A DNA stretch of 37,637 nucleotides, from contig NZ_LT828557.1 in assembly GCF_900170035.1 (NCBI RefSeq), forward strand, positions 65,124-102,760, written 5' to 3'. Source of the stretch: Desulfamplus magnetovallimortis (GTDB taxonomy: Bacteria > Desulfobacterota > Desulfobacteria > Desulfobacterales > Desulfobacteraceae). The notes beneath the pieces were generated by a model. It was not told the DNA's origin. It worked only from the letters and a program-made list of their open reading frames with translations, and searched no databases. Positions within the stretch are counted from its first letter, which is position 1. Each line of letters begins with the position of its first letter. The translations under genes and the position numbers were made by a program. This document shows, in pieces, positions 18,068-26,909 of this stretch.

Positions 18068-20316
18068 ATTTTAAACCTTCTGACAATATCTGACAGGGAT
18101 GCTGCCATTTTAGCAAGTTCCCTTGAGGATTCATTGGTCTGACTGGCACCGATGGCTGTCTCTTTTGATGCAGTACTGATTCCCTGAATATTGGCAGAGA
18201 TATCGTTCACACCCCTTGCCGCCTCCACAGAAGAGCGGGCAACTTCGGTGATGCCGCCGGAGAGTTCATTGACATGGCGAGCGACCTCGGATGCCACCTT
18301 TGAGATTTCATTGGTGGATCTGGCAATTTCATTAACAAGCCTTGAAGATTCACCGGCTTTATCGGCAACATCTTTAACCGTCATGGCATTGCCTGTAATG
18401 GATCGTGATATTTCCCCGGCTGTGGATGTCTGCTCTTCCACAGCCGATGCAATGGTCTCATTGATGCCGGCAATATCCATAATGACCTTGCTGATTTCAG
18501 CAATGGCGTCCACAACGGTATTGGTACTGTTCTGTATCTGTTCTATCTGGCCGGAAATCTCGTCTGTGGCTTCTGCAGACTGCTTGGCAAGCTCCTTGAC
18601 CTCCCCTGCAACAACGGCAAACCCTTTGCCGGCTTCACCGGCCCCAGCCGCCTCAATGGTGGCATTAAGAGCCAGCATATTGGTCTGGTCTGCAATATCC
18701 TTGATAACTCCCACCACCTTGCCGATCTGCCGGGAGGCACTTACCAGGGCTTTCATCTTTTCATTGATAGCTTCTGTTACCCTGGTGGCGTTCTGGGATA
18801 CCCGACTTGCCTGGCTTGTATTTTTTGCCACTTCATTTAAGGAGGCTGTCATCTCTTCCACTGCCGCTGCCACAGTATTGATACCCGTGGAGATTGAATC
18901 ACTGGCCTGAGCCATCTTCTGAACATTGTCCGCAGTACGGTGGGCTGACTGAGCCACATTGGAGAAGGTGGAGGACATCTCTTCGGTCATTGCGGCAATA
19001 TTGGATACCGAGGAGCTGGATTCCTCTGCAGCAGAAGCTACAGTGCTTACACTTGCAGAAACCTGCTCCGAAGCCGCAGCAACAGTATCACATTGTGCAT
19101 TCATCTCCTCTGCCGATGCAGCCATTTGTGTGGATACTGACGACAGTTCTTCCGAAGAGCCCGATAGATTGTTTGTGGTATCAGTGATCTCTTTAACTAT
19201 GTTGGACAAATTTTCTGCCATCTGTACCATATTGGCATAAACACCAATGCTTTTTTTACCATCTCCGATGGTCTGGAGTCTGAGATCACCGCTGGCAATC
19301 CTGTCAGCAATTTCAGCAATTTGGGATGGATCTCCACCCAATTGCGTTAACACACTGCGGGTTATCATGAAAACCAGGAAGATGCCTGCCATAAGAGCTG
19401 CCACACTGGCAATGATAATCACATTTACAGCATTGGTATTGGATGCCTGAAGACGGGGGCCGATCTCATCCTGGATATTTTTAATGGCAAGTTTAACCTC
19501 TTCAACCAGATTGGCAATTTCAGGTCCGATCCTGTTTAGTGTGTTATCAATAAGAAGATTCCGTTCAACCATTGTCCTGACAAGGTCATCAAAAGCCGTG
19601 GCATAGGCATCTTTGGCAGCAACAGCCTGCTCCAGTCTTTTACGCCTGTCTGAATTTTCAAGCTCACGGTCAAGAGTATCAAGCTCTTCCTGCATATGGG
19701 CAAACTCATTTTTCACCCTATCCACAGCACTCTGTTCGTTGGAATTAAGATATTTTTGGGCATAAAGCCTTGCCAGAAGAAGATCACGGAGGGCAAGGCC
19801 CGCATGAAAGGCAGCCAGAGCATCATTGTCTTTTTCAGCAGAGGTCATAATGGAGGTCAAGGCCTTTTCCGCTTCCGGTCCTTTGACAATGAGTATCGAA
19901 TTGATGATGTCGTTATTTTTTTTCTGAAGCGTCACTACTTTTTGAAATGCAGTATGATATTCAAGGTGCAGTTCATCAATTTTATCTATTTTTTCCATCC
20001 GATCCTGATTATCAATCTGCTCATGTGCCTCCTTTAAAAAAACTTCCATGTTTTTATAGTAATGGGTATATTGCTCATAGTAGCTTTGGTTGTTGGTAAT
20101 GATAAAATCCTTTACATTCATGCGCGCCATGAGCATGTTTGCCTGCAACTCACCAGCCAAATTCGTATCTCGTGCCATGTGCCGGTATTCTGTAAATCCT
20201 GTGGATGATCCGTTCAGGGCAAAAAAACCCATTAGTGAGACTACTCCCAACAGTGCAAGTACTGTAAAAAAACCACCGATCAGTTTAATGCGAAGTGAAA
20301 TTTTATTACTATTCAT
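18064..20316 (-). CDS. Methyl-accepting chemotaxis protein with large helical (HBM-like) sensor
   Basis: A 750-residue chemoreceptor. TM1 is at about 10-32. An all-helical periplasmic domain of roughly 260 residues follows, the size of HBM four-helix sensors. TM2 is at about 300-323 and HAMP follows ([19 protein letters not shown]). The long signalling coiled-coil has the conserved tip [20 protein letters not shown] with [18 protein letters not shown]. It ends in [15 protein letters not shown]. No CheR-tethering pentapeptide is visible. A GAGGA ribosome site is 9-10 bases before the ATG. Its stop overlaps the start of the ATPase-nuclease gene. Ligand unknown. Confidence 0.95.
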   Translation of the reverse strand: MNSNKISLRIKLIGGFFTVLALLGVVSLMGFFALNGSSTGFTEYRHMARDTNLAGELQANMLMARMNVKDFIITNNQSYYEQYTHYYKNMEVFLKEAHEQIDNQDRMEKIDKIDELHLEYHTAFQKVVTLQKKNNDIINSILIVKGPEAEKALTSIMTSAEKDNDALAAFHAGLALRDLLLARLYAQKYLNSNEQSAVDRVKNEFAHMQEELDTLDRELENSDRRKRLEQAVAAKDAYATAFDDLVRTMVERNLLIDNTLNRIGPEIANLVEEVKLAIKNIQDEIGPRLQASNTNAVNVIIIASVAALMAGIFLVFMITRSVLTQLGGDPSQIAEIADRIASGDLRLQTIGDGKKSIGVYANMVQMAENLSNIVKEITDTTNNLSGSSEELSSVSTQMAASAEEMNAQCDTVAAASEQVSASVSTVASAAEESSSSVSNIAAMTEEMSSTFSNVAQSAHRTADNVQKMAQASDSISTGINTVAAAVEEMTASLNEVAKNTSQASRVSQNATRVTEAINEKMKALVSASRQIGKVVGVIKDIADQTNMLALNATIEAAGAGEAGKGFAVVAGEVKELAKQSAEATDEISGQIEQIQNSTNTVVDAIAEISKVIMDIAGINETIASAVEEQTSTAGEISRSITGNAMTVKDVADKAGESSRLVNEIARSTNEISKVASEVARHVNELSGGITEVARSSVEAARGVNDISANIQGISTASKETAIGASQTNESSRELAKMAASLSDIVRRFKI

Positions 20317-20519
20317 TTTTAAATATTCCTCTTTTCTAAGGGCATCAACAGAATTGTTTTAAAGTTCTGTTTCCTTTTTAAATTTCAGTGTAATCAATCT
20401 GGAAAGCATGTGTCTGGCTTCTTTTTCCATCCCTTTTCAATTCCAATTCTTTCTAAACTCGTTATGTAAGGGATTTTAGATTCCTCCTAATATTTTCTCA
20501 TGTTCTCTCAAACGTAATG

Positions 20520-20645
20520 AATCAGGATAAAAGGATGTTCAGGATCGATATAATCCTGACTTATCCTGTTAATCATGGGAATCATGATTCAGGCATTGTT
20601 GACAAGGCTCAAGAGGTTATAGGTGTCAACTTTGAGTAGATCATT
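20520..20645 (+). repeat. Dispersed intergenic repeat family R1, copy B (short)
   Basis: It matches the 3' two-thirds of the copy at 28391-28565 in the same orientation: ATCCTGACTTATCCTGTTAA, then GGGAATCATGATTCAG, TTGACAAGGCTC and TATAGGTGTCAACTTTGAGTA. It lacks the segment with ATGTCGATTTTGAG found in the other two copies. Confidence 0.75.
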
Positions 20646-20662
20646 CTCATTTTTAATTTATC

Positions 20663-20757
20663 CTTGTCAGAATCAGGGGTTTTATAAGAAAGTCCCAGTA
20701 TTTTAAGGAGCTATAGGACTTTCATGCTTCGTTGTGGCAGATGGATCTGCCATGGCC
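20663..20757 (-). repeat. Two-hairpin repeat element R2, copy 1
   Basis: On the minus strand it reads a first stem TGGCAGAT/ATCTGCCA, the spacer CAACGAAGCAT, then a second stem with arms GAAAGTCC and GGGACTTTC, and TTATAAAA. The same layout, with compensating changes in both stems, is found inside rnfA at 31936-32028. This copy lies just past the stop of the ATPase-nuclease gene. Confidence 0.85.
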
Positions 20758-20758
20758 G

Positions 20759-22504
20759 TTATTCAAAAAACCACGCAATTCCCTCCGCCGTTCCAATATG
20801 ATTATCCATGCAGAACGTCAAGGCATCTTCAGTAAATCCGCCTGTTGAGAGAAAAGCCGGAAGAATAATCTTGTCAGGAAACTGACGCACATATACGTCA
20901 ACTTTTTCCTGAAAATCCTGCACAACCTTTACTCCAATTTTTTCCTTTGTCTTTTTCACTTCAACAAGAACAAACCTGCCACAAGCCGATTCTGCCAGTA
21001 CATCTATCTCCATCTCCTTTCCATCTTGCCTGTGAAACTTCACACGCTGCCTTACATCAATGATATTTAATTCCACATTTTGATCTTTATCTGCTACCCC
21101 CTCAAAATAGATGGACAAAGGAAATCTCTTGCGACTTCTGAAGTCCGTTGCAAGCTGATATTCGGCAAATTTTCCCACAAGATTGTTCAGCTTTCCCTGA
21201 AGTGCTTTTTTATCCATTTGAAGCTCATCCAGCTCTTTGTGAAAATCTTTTTTCAAGTCAGGCTCAAAGTTAATGATCTCCTTTTCAAAGCGGTTCCGGA
21301 GGATGAGATAGAGAGTTCCGTCCTGGAGCCCCCTAAAATCAATATCTGAAATGCCTTCAGTTAGAAGATCTGCCTTTACAAGGGTACGCAGTTTTTCCTG
21401 TATCTCGTTGGGGGCAATATCCAGTTTCAGGGTCTCTTTAAGTTCCTTTGGTGTCCAGTAGCGATCAGCATGTTTACTCATGTGCAGAAGGATGGTCTTG
21501 GCATGGATGTCGTTGACTCGCTGAAGGGTCAGTTCAATATATTCGCCCCAGGTCATGGACATCTCGGATCTTCGATCTGAAATCTCGAAGTTGACAGTAT
21601 TGACCACTCCCTGACGAGTAGTGAGATCCTTGCCCTCAAATTCGCTCTCCATGACGCAGGATATAAAAAAAGGATCGGACTGACAGAGCTGATTTATCTG
21701 AGTTGCAGTCTCGTTGGTGATAGGTTCCTCATAATACTCAGCATATTTGAACACTGCCTGCAATCCCTCTTCCGGGGTAAGATATGGGGTCATGAAAAAC
21801 CGCTTAAGCCTACCTGCTTCAAGATATTTGTCCAGAATAGCAACAATCCAACCAACATAGGATCCGGTCACCAGCATGGGAGCTAATTTTGATTCAGACA
21901 CACCGTGAAAACTGCCGGCTAGGGTTTCATCCTTTGCGGTTTCACAGGCTTTATCCCGATAGATATACTCGGTGATATTCTGGAATTCATCAATGATCAC
22001 CAGAAAACGATGATCAAGGCTCGCAGCAAAGCGTTCCGGAGCTGTATAGGCTGTTTTCCATAGGAGATCATAGTCGTGTGACGCCTTATACCGCATCATC
22101 GAATCTATATCATTCAAGAGATATTTATGATTTTTTGACTCTCCATAAGCTTTGATCTGTTCCAGACTCAATGGGGTGTGTACGAAATCATCATCTCTAT
22201 CCAGAAATGAAATATACTGAGATGCAAAGGTACAGTAATATTCAATTGCAAAGTTTGGATACCATTTTTTTGCTTCAGATATCTCAAAAAACAGGGGTAT
22301 CACCTTGCCGTTTTCACTCCATAAACGATTAAAAAGCCGCTGGATAAAGGCAGTTTTACCGCTCTTTCTTCGGGCAAGTATCACACGGGATTTGGAAAGG
22401 CGCCTGGGGATACGTTCAATCCATTTATAAAACAGAGCAAACTCCTTTTCACGGCCTGTCAAAAGTTGTGGTTCACCGATTCGTTCAGGTAACGGGTATC
22501 TCAT
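20759..22504 (-). CDS. AAA/archaeal-type ATPase with C-terminal PD-(D/E)XK domain, paralogue 2
   Basis: A 581-residue paralogue of the 16172-18067 product, alike along the whole length (for example [48 protein letters not shown]). Walker A is at 44-51 (Lys50). Walker B is FLVIIDEFQ. The endonuclease-like motif is Asp501 with Glu515-x-Lys517. The start was set at ATG 22504 because AGGAGG lies six bases upstream; an upstream TTG at 22519 would lie beyond that ribosome site. It is 329 bp downstream of cheW and 442 bp upstream of the MCP. The pair brackets the receptor gene, which suggests a duplication tied to this cluster. Biochemical role unknown. Confidence 0.85.
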   Translation of the reverse strand: MRYPLPERIGEPQLLTGREKEFALFYKWIERIPRRLSKSRVILARRKSGKTAFIQRLFNRLWSENGKVIPLFFEISEAKKWYPNFAIEYYCTFASQYISFLDRDDDFVHTPLSLEQIKAYGESKNHKYLLNDIDSMMRYKASHDYDLLWKTAYTAPERFAASLDHRFLVIIDEFQNITEYIYRDKACETAKDETLAGSFHGVSESKLAPMLVTGSYVGWIVAILDKYLEAGRLKRFFMTPYLTPEEGLQAVFKYAEYYEEPITNETATQINQLCQSDPFFISCVMESEFEGKDLTTRQGVVNTVNFEISDRRSEMSMTWGEYIELTLQRVNDIHAKTILLHMSKHADRYWTPKELKETLKLDIAPNEIQEKLRTLVKADLLTEGISDIDFRGLQDGTLYLILRNRFEKEIINFEPDLKKDFHKELDELQMDKKALQGKLNNLVGKFAEYQLATDFRSRKRFPLSIYFEGVADKDQNVELNIIDVRQRVKFHRQDGKEMEIDVLAESACGRFVLVEVKKTKEKIGVKVVQDFQEKVDVYVRQFPDKIILPAFLSTGGFTEDALTFCMDNHIGTAEGIAWFFE

Positions 22505-22833
22505 GGTCTGCCTCCTCAAAATACAAATCTATTGCACAGAAAGAACAGGTGGAAAATGAAATTGCATGGTCTCTACCCCTCAGCGCCAAGAGAGTTTCAA
22601 AAGACTCTCACGTTTTTGAAAAACAAAGCTTAGTAATTGGGTTTAATTATCTGGTAGTGTCATAAAAGTGTTAATATCTTTTTGTGAAAGCCCTGCTGAA
22701 TCAAGGTTTGTGAAGAGCTCATCAACATATTTGGGACACCACCAATTATCTTACCCGAACGTCTCATCTCAAAGTCTGTAAAATGTGGCATGGGGCGAGG
22801 TGAATGGGCAAGTTATTAAAAATCAATTCCTTA
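22505..22833. other. Gap between cheW and the ATPase-nuclease gene; possible mobile-element scar
   Basis: 329 bp. On the minus strand a 43-codon open frame (22660-22791) ends in TTAACACTTTTATGACACTACC-like sequence that resembles an insertion-sequence end. No matching opposite end and no recognisable transposase motif were found. A 6-bp-stem hairpin (GAGAGT/ACTCTC) is near 22592-22611. Otherwise nothing is seen apart from the ribosome site of the ATPase-nuclease gene. Confidence 0.4.
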
Positions 22834-23334
22834 CTATTCTGTGCTGCTGCAAGCCTGCATGATTTTTTTTAGAACCTCATTAACATCAAGTATTATAATG
22901 AGCTCTTCTCCTTGTTTTATCACGCCTTGAATCAACGCATCTTCGGTCTCTTCCAGATTTGGTGGTGCCGGTAAAATGTCGGAATTCTGTATGGTGATGA
23001 CATCATCCATCTGATCAATGAGCAAGCCCACGATGTCATGTCCCAGAGAGATGTTCCCCGGGAGTCCGGATTGTCTGTACTTGCCAATCTCGTCATCGGT
23101 TTTAAGGACAAGAAGGCGGCTGGTCTCTATGGGTTCAGAAGATGGCCTGTTGAGACAGACATTGAGATCAATCACAGTGACAACCCGTCCCCGGAGGTTC
23201 ATCAATCCTTTTAAGTGAGGAGGCGAATCAGGGATGGGGGTAATGGACATATGGCGATAAATCTCTTTGATCAACAGGATATCAATTCCCAGTCGGCTAT
23301 CCCCCAGATTAAATGTTGCAATCTGACGATTCAT
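22834..23334 (-). CDS. cheW: Chemotaxis coupling protein CheW
   Basis: A 166-residue CheW: two SH3-like subdomains that link receptors to CheA. It begins MNRQIATFNLGDSRLGIDI and has the conserved LKGLMNLRGRVVTVIDL core and GLLIDQMDDVITI. It ends with IIILDVNEVLK. The start at 23334 overlaps the cheA stop as TGATG, with AAAGGAGG upstream, so translation is coupled to cheA. A TTG one codon further upstream is less likely. Confidence 0.95.
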   Translation of the reverse strand: MNRQIATFNLGDSRLGIDILLIKEIYRHMSITPIPDSPPHLKGLMNLRGRVVTVIDLNVCLNRPSSEPIETSRLLVLKTDDEIGKYRQSGLPGNISLGHDIVGLLIDQMDDVITIQNSDILPAPPNLEETEDALIQGVIKQGEELIIILDVNEVLKKIMQACSSTE

Positions 23335-26300
23335 CAAGCCACCTCCTTTTCATGCTTTGCTCCTTGCTTCAACATATGTGCAAGCTTTTCCAGCAGACGT
23401 TCCTTGTTAAGTTTTGCCTCCCATTGGGTAAACCCTGCTTTCAGGCCCTCCCCGGGGTCTATATCTTCTGCAAGGGATGTCACGGCCATGACCGGCAAAT
23501 CCTTTAAACGACTGTCCGCACGAATGGCACGGATGGTTTGCCAGCCATCCATTTCCGGCATGATAATATCCAGAATCACCCCATCCACAGCCTGTTCAGA
23601 AAGAATAGAAAGGGCCTGTCTGCCGTTTTCCGCTTCAAGGACATCGTATCCGGAGGAGGTCAGGTAGTCCTTTTCAATCATCCTGAAGAAAGGGGTATCT
23701 TCCACAATCAGAATTTTTTGTGTTTTATCTCTACCTTCATTCCCGTCTCCCTTGCCCTTTAATACGCTTCTATGGAGATACCATTCCGGTGCAGCAAGCT
23801 CAAAAAGGCGATACATATCCGGCAGCAGTGTGATTTTATTTTCCAGTATGGCAGAACCAAAAAGGCCGGGAGCCATTATAGAACGAGTGTCAATATCCAC
23901 AACAGCATTGATGGTACCCTCAACAAGATGGATCACGATGCCCATGGGATGTTTCATCTGTTTGGGAACAATTACCCCTATGGTATCATCAGGAGATCGT
24001 TCTGGACGGCTGACCGGCAGATAGTCTTCCAGAAATACCAGCCTCAGTTTCTGGCCCTGGTACTGGAGGTATTGCTCATCCTTTATACTTTCAATGCTGG
24101 AAGCCTTTATCCGTTCAATGCGGGAGATCAGCTCCAGGGGAAGGGCAAAACGTTCAGAGGTATTGTTAGTGAAGAGCAAAAGTGTCTGAATATCTTTGCC
24201 ATCCTGACGGGTATCCACTCTGTTTTTTTTACGATACCGATCCAGATCAATGTGATGGAGTTTTGCCTTTTCAAAGAGTCCTGCAGCATCCAGAATAAGG
24301 GATACAGACCCATTGCCCATGATGCTGGCTCCACTGAAGCATTTTTGATTTTTCAGGTAACGGGGCAGAGGCTTTACAACGATTTCCTCGATATTTTCAA
24401 CCGCATCCACCTGAAGACCAAATTGTGAATTACCGTGTTTTATCACCAGTACGCGCATGGGATCTGTCTGTTTTGCTACCCTCATGGGATCTGTCTGTTT
24501 TGATATCTGTATTTGTTTGTTTTTAGTGGGCTGTTTTGTTGTATAACGATGTTGTTTTATCTGCTTCTCTTTTTCAATCTGATCTTTACCGGAATTATCC
24601 GATTTTATTACAAAAGAGTTATGATTCAGTCCCAGCACATCTCCAAGTGAAATCAGGGGCAAAAGCATCTCCCTCAGTCGAAGGACGCAGGAATTTTGAA
24701 TATAGTCAATACGGCTCTCTATTTCATCCGGCTTGATACGAACCAGTTCATCAATATTGGCTTCGGGAAGAATAAAGTGCTGACCGGCTGTTCTGATCAC
24801 AAGTCCGGATACTATGGCCAGTGTCAACGGCAGTACCAAGCTTATGGTGGTACCTTCAAGTAGTGTACTCTCAATATCCACAGTACCACCAAGCTGCTTA
24901 ATGTTAGTCATCACAACATCCATACCAACACCCCGTCCACTGACAGCAGATATCTGCTTTGCTGTTGAAAAGCCGGGTTTAAAAATGAGAGACGCCAACT
25001 CTTTTTCCCCCATTTCCTCCATCTGCTCCCTGGTAATCAACTCCTTTTCAACAGCTTTTTCCCCCACAAGGGTGCAGTCAATGCCACCGCCGTCATCAAT
25101 GATATCAATATAGACATGTCCTGCCTGATGGTATGCCTTGAGTTGAATTGAGCCTTGTCTTGGTTTGCCGGCTTTTTCCCGATCCTCCGGGGACTCAATA
25201 CCGTGATCCACACTGTTGCGGATGAGGTGTGTTAAGGGGTCGGAAAGGGCCTCGATAATGGATTTATCAAGCTCGACATCCTCGCCATGGGTCACCAGCT
25301 TTATCTCTTTATTCAATTTTTTAGCCAGATCACGCACCACACGCTGAAATTTGCCAAATATCATTGAGACCGGCTGCATTCTCATCTGCATAATTTTTTC
25401 CTGCATCTCTGTTGTTATGCGGCTGATGTGCTGAATCACAGAATTGAGACCAGGCGTCTCCTTTACAAGGGGCATGGTTATCTGATTGAGCTGATTTCTG
25501 CCCAGTACCATCTCCCCTGCCAGATTGACAAGGTCGTTAAGGAAGGTTACACCCACCCTGATTTTCTCTTCTGTCTGTATGGGATGGGAGGTTTTTAACT
25601 CTTTTTCCATGGAAATATTTGGCACTATTTGCTTTTTCCTCTCTAATCGTGCCTTGGGTTCTGTCTCTGTTTTTGACTCTGCTGGTGTTTGTAGCTTTTT
25701 TTCTGTTTTGGCTTCTATTTGCTCTTTTGGTTCAGTCTCTGTTTTTTCTACTATCTGACCCTTTGGCTCTGCTTCTATTGTTTCTTCTATTATTGTCTGT
25801 GATTCTATTTGTGTTGATGTTTCTATTTGGGATAATGAGTGTGATTGTCCTGTATCTATGACCTGAATCTGCTCTTCGGGAATATCCAGTGCAAGGGGTA
25901 AAAACTCCTTTTCCAGAATGGTTGCAAAGGCAAATACAAAGGTTATCTCGTTGTCGAGACAGTCTAAAAGTCCATGTATGGAGTCAATGTCCAGTCTGGA
26001 CTCAATAAGCTCACCTGTTGAGACAATGGCGTTTATTAAATCAAGTGGTGTTTTCCCCTTGTCGGTTAAATCCTTTTTGACATAAACGGTGATTGTATAG
26101 AGCCACTGTCCGTTCTTAAGAAAACGATCCAGCATATTCTCAGGGATGTCAAAGGTTCTGGAGTGCTTTCCGGTTTCAGCTTTCTCTTTAACTGTAACAA
26201 TTTTGCTCTCCAGGGTAATACCTTGACACCCTTGTGCATTCTTGTTTCCCACACTCTTTTGATGCATTACAACTTCTTTTCCACCTTTGTCCGTTCCAGC

Positions 26301-26909
26301 TTTATCCGTTCCAGCTTTGTCCGTTCCAATTTTGTCCGTTCCAGCTTTGTCCGTTCCAATTTTGTCCGTGGTACTATCATGAGACGTTGCTAAAGGGTCT
26401 GTGGCCAATGAATTGGACTCCGATACCTCTGATTCCGACTGGTTCAGCGGAGATGGATTTGATGTGGCATGAGTCAAAGGCAATGAACTTAACGGGGATG
26501 TATTAAAAGTCAATGGATTTGATGTGGAGGCATTCAAAAGGGATGTAAGCTGATCTATTTGCGTTTCAATATCAATCTGTTCGCTGTTGCCAACATCATC
26601 AAACATGGTTCTGAGGGCATCAATTCCTGAAAAAAGGGCATCAATGAATTCAGTGGTGACACTCATCTTTTCTTCCCGCAGAAGAGAGAGCAGATTTTCC
26701 ATTACATGGGAAAGTGTTCCTATCTTATGAAGGCCAAAAAAACCCGAAGCTCCCTTGATGCTGTGAACGGCACGGAATATGCCATTAACCCTGTCGGGAT
26801 CAATGTTGTCAAGATCCTGTTCCATTGTTAGAAGATCAGGTTCAATGGATTCAAGATGCTGGATGGACTCCTCAACAAATACAGCAATCAATTCATCCTG
26901 ATCCATCAT
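23334..26909 (-). CDS. cheA: Chemotaxis histidine kinase CheA with C-terminal receiver
   Basis: A 1191-residue CheA. The Hpt domain (1-110) has phospho-His49 in FRAVHSIKGASG. A domain at about 253-349 (RFLKNGQ, KKDLT, LDCLDNE) is shared with the upstream Hpt-STAS protein. After a repeat-rich linker come P3 (LVNLAGEMVLGRNQLNQ), the HATPase (LIRNSVDHGIES, DDGGGID, GRGVGMDVV), and two CheW-like regions (about 690-800 and 910-1040). A receiver closes the protein (KILIVEDTPFF, VILDIIMPEMDG). It is about twice the usual length because of the extra domains and linkers. The start ATG overlaps the previous stop as ATGA. The fused receiver may replace a separate CheY or act as a phosphate sink. Confidence 0.95.
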   Translation of the reverse strand: MMDQDELIAVFVEESIQHLESIEPDLLTMEQDLDNIDPDRVNGIFRAVHSIKGASGFFGLHKIGTLSHVMENLLSLLREEKMSVTTEFIDALFSGIDALRTMFDDVGNSEQIDIETQIDQLTSLLNASTSNPLTFNTSPLSSLPLTHATSNPSPLNQSESEVSESNSLATDPLATSHDSTTDKIGTDKAGTDKIGTDKAGTDKAGTDKGGKEVVMHQKSVGNKNAQGCQGITLESKIVTVKEKAETGKHSRTFDIPENMLDRFLKNGQWLYTITVYVKKDLTDKGKTPLDLINAIVSTGELIESRLDIDSIHGLLDCLDNEITFVFAFATILEKEFLPLALDIPEEQIQVIDTGQSHSLSQIETSTQIESQTIIEETIEAEPKGQIVEKTETEPKEQIEAKTEKKLQTPAESKTETEPKARLERKKQIVPNISMEKELKTSHPIQTEEKIRVGVTFLNDLVNLAGEMVLGRNQLNQITMPLVKETPGLNSVIQHISRITTEMQEKIMQMRMQPVSMIFGKFQRVVRDLAKKLNKEIKLVTHGEDVELDKSIIEALSDPLTHLIRNSVDHGIESPEDREKAGKPRQGSIQLKAYHQAGHVYIDIIDDGGGIDCTLVGEKAVEKELITREQMEEMGEKELASLIFKPGFSTAKQISAVSGRGVGMDVVMTNIKQLGGTVDIESTLLEGTTISLVLPLTLAIVSGLVIRTAGQHFILPEANIDELVRIKPDEIESRIDYIQNSCVLRLREMLLPLISLGDVLGLNHNSFVIKSDNSGKDQIEKEKQIKQHRYTTKQPTKNKQIQISKQTDPMRVAKQTDPMRVLVIKHGNSQFGLQVDAVENIEEIVVKPLPRYLKNQKCFSGASIMGNGSVSLILDAAGLFEKAKLHHIDLDRYRKKNRVDTRQDGKDIQTLLLFTNNTSERFALPLELISRIERIKASSIESIKDEQYLQYQGQKLRLVFLEDYLPVSRPERSPDDTIGVIVPKQMKHPMGIVIHLVEGTINAVVDIDTRSIMAPGLFGSAILENKITLLPDMYRLFELAAPEWYLHRSVLKGKGDGNEGRDKTQKILIVEDTPFFRMIEKDYLTSSGYDVLEAENGRQALSILSEQAVDGVILDIIMPEMDGWQTIRAIRADSRLKDLPVMAVTSLAEDIDPGEGLKAGFTQWEAKLNKERLLEKLAHMLKQGAKHEKEVA
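24454..24507 (-). repeat. 27-bp direct duplication in cheA
   Basis: Two 27-bp copies (24454-24480 and 24481-24507) share a 19-base run, CATGGGATCTGTCTGTTTT, and encode the doubled KQTDPMRV between the two CheW-like regions. The second copy sits directly before the strand LVIKHG. Confidence 0.9.
26286..26375 (-). repeat. 15-bp tandem repeat x6 in the cheA linker
   Basis: Six units at 15-bp spacing encode alternating TDKIG and TDKAG pentapeptides after the Hpt domain. Two unit types alternate, which indicates block duplication. Confidence 0.95.

Larger units (their letters stand above)
20317..20758. other. Repeat-filled gap between the ATPase-nuclease paralogue 2 and the MCP
   Basis: 442 bp with no gene. 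It holds R1 copy B (20520-20645) and the two-hairpin element R2 copy 1 (20663-20757), which abuts the stop codon of the upstream ATPase-nuclease gene. The right 200 bp upstream of the MCP (20317-20519) are unexplained and probably contain its promoter. Confidence 0.7.

Noticed and set aside
18191-18910. 239-residue plus-strand frame opposite the MCP
   Set aside because: It mirrors the heptad-repeat signalling domain of the MCP. The Ser/Ala-rich composition is what antisense of such coiled-coils gives.
16172-22504. Toxin-antitoxin or classical restriction-modification system
   Set aside because: The two ATPase-nuclease proteins are paralogues of each other, with no methyltransferase or small antitoxin gene beside them. 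CheR is a protein methyltransferase, not a DNA one.
23772-24428. 218-residue plus-strand frame opposite cheA
   Set aside because: It lies fully within the conserved CheW-like region of cheA and has no recognisable domain.
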